Of a stretch of DNA of 31,170 bases, positions 31,163 through 31,170 are shown piece by piece (within the stretch, counting starts at the first letter, position 1; every line of letters starts with the position of its first letter). The position numbers and the translations under genes were made by a program. The notes below the pieces were generated by a model. It was not told where the DNA came from. It did no database searches and saw only the letters and a list, made by a program, of their open reading frames with translations. The DNA comes from Deferribacteraceae bacterium UBA6799. Its GTDB lineage: Bacteria > Chrysiogenota > Deferribacteres > Deferribacterales > Geovibrionaceae. The stretch is taken from contig DKFJ01000006.1 in assembly GCA_002452335.1 (NCBI GenBank), positions 184,025-215,194 of the forward strand, read 5' to 3'.

Positions 31163-31170
31163 TGGGAAAA

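Noticed and set aside
1..31170. CRISPR array
   Set aside because: No regularly spaced direct repeats were seen. The only dispersed repeats are REP-like palindromes and the two 33-bp terminator copies.

Overview
The window is ordinary core chromosome of a Gram-negative, diderm bacterium, broken by one short AT-rich insert. Several features suggest a mesophilic member of the Deferribacterota (the Geovibrio/Denitrovibrio/Seleniivibrio group). These are a futalosine-pathway menaquinone gene, periplasmic SurA-type chaperones, GmhA for LPS heptose, a single-chain pyruvate carboxylase together with an acyl-CoA carboxylase beta chain, a histidine kinase with an HWRQPL H-box, and an overall GC in the mid to upper forties. 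The phylum assignment is an inference from protein style and was not tested by a search.

Layout. Positions 1-2318 hold the 3' two thirds of pyruvate carboxylase and its terminator. Positions 2335-7523 form a minus-strand block: 2-Cys peroxiredoxin, a PilZ protein, a ketopantoate reductase fused to a Nudix hydrolase, and ClpC with two tandem promoters, one of which has a palindrome in its spacer. Positions 7536-12607 are mainly plus strand: an ACT-ACT protein with peptide deformylase, a PAS histidine kinase behind a near-consensus promoter, a WYL regulator and a secreted dienelactone-hydrolase-like protein. A 40-residue membrane peptide with a strong Shine-Dalgarno lies antisense at the kinase/WYL junction.

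Positions 12609-15025 are the insert. It carries a complete candidate retron: promoter, msr-msd RNA bounded by 13-bp a1/a2 inverted repeats with a G directly after a1, and a reverse transcriptase fused to a C-terminal Toprim domain in the manner of Ec67 (Retron-Eco2). The insert is bounded by perfect 33-bp direct repeats. Each repeat contains the same bidirectional terminator, one copy serving the hydrolase gene on the left and the other serving tRNA-Phe on the right. The simplest reading is that the retron entered a single terminator shared by two convergent genes and duplicated it.

Positions 15029-16553 are a phenylalanine-centred locus. A type I-beta DAHP synthase is preceded by a short leader ORF with 10 Phe codons and by an attenuator hairpin with a U-run, and tRNA-Phe(GAA) lies just downstream. 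Positions 16675-23993 carry gmhA-mfd, two parvulin-type chaperone genes that overlap by 92 bp, an S4-domain protein resembling RqcP, and an HI0933/BaiN-type flavoprotein. Positions 24080-31158 carry a branched-chain aminotransferase, an iron-type alcohol dehydrogenase, a membrane-anchored lytic transglycosylase on the minus strand, a tightly coupled metF / radical-SAM / mqnB operon, and an acyl-CoA carboxylase beta subunit. REP-like palindromes are scattered between genes.
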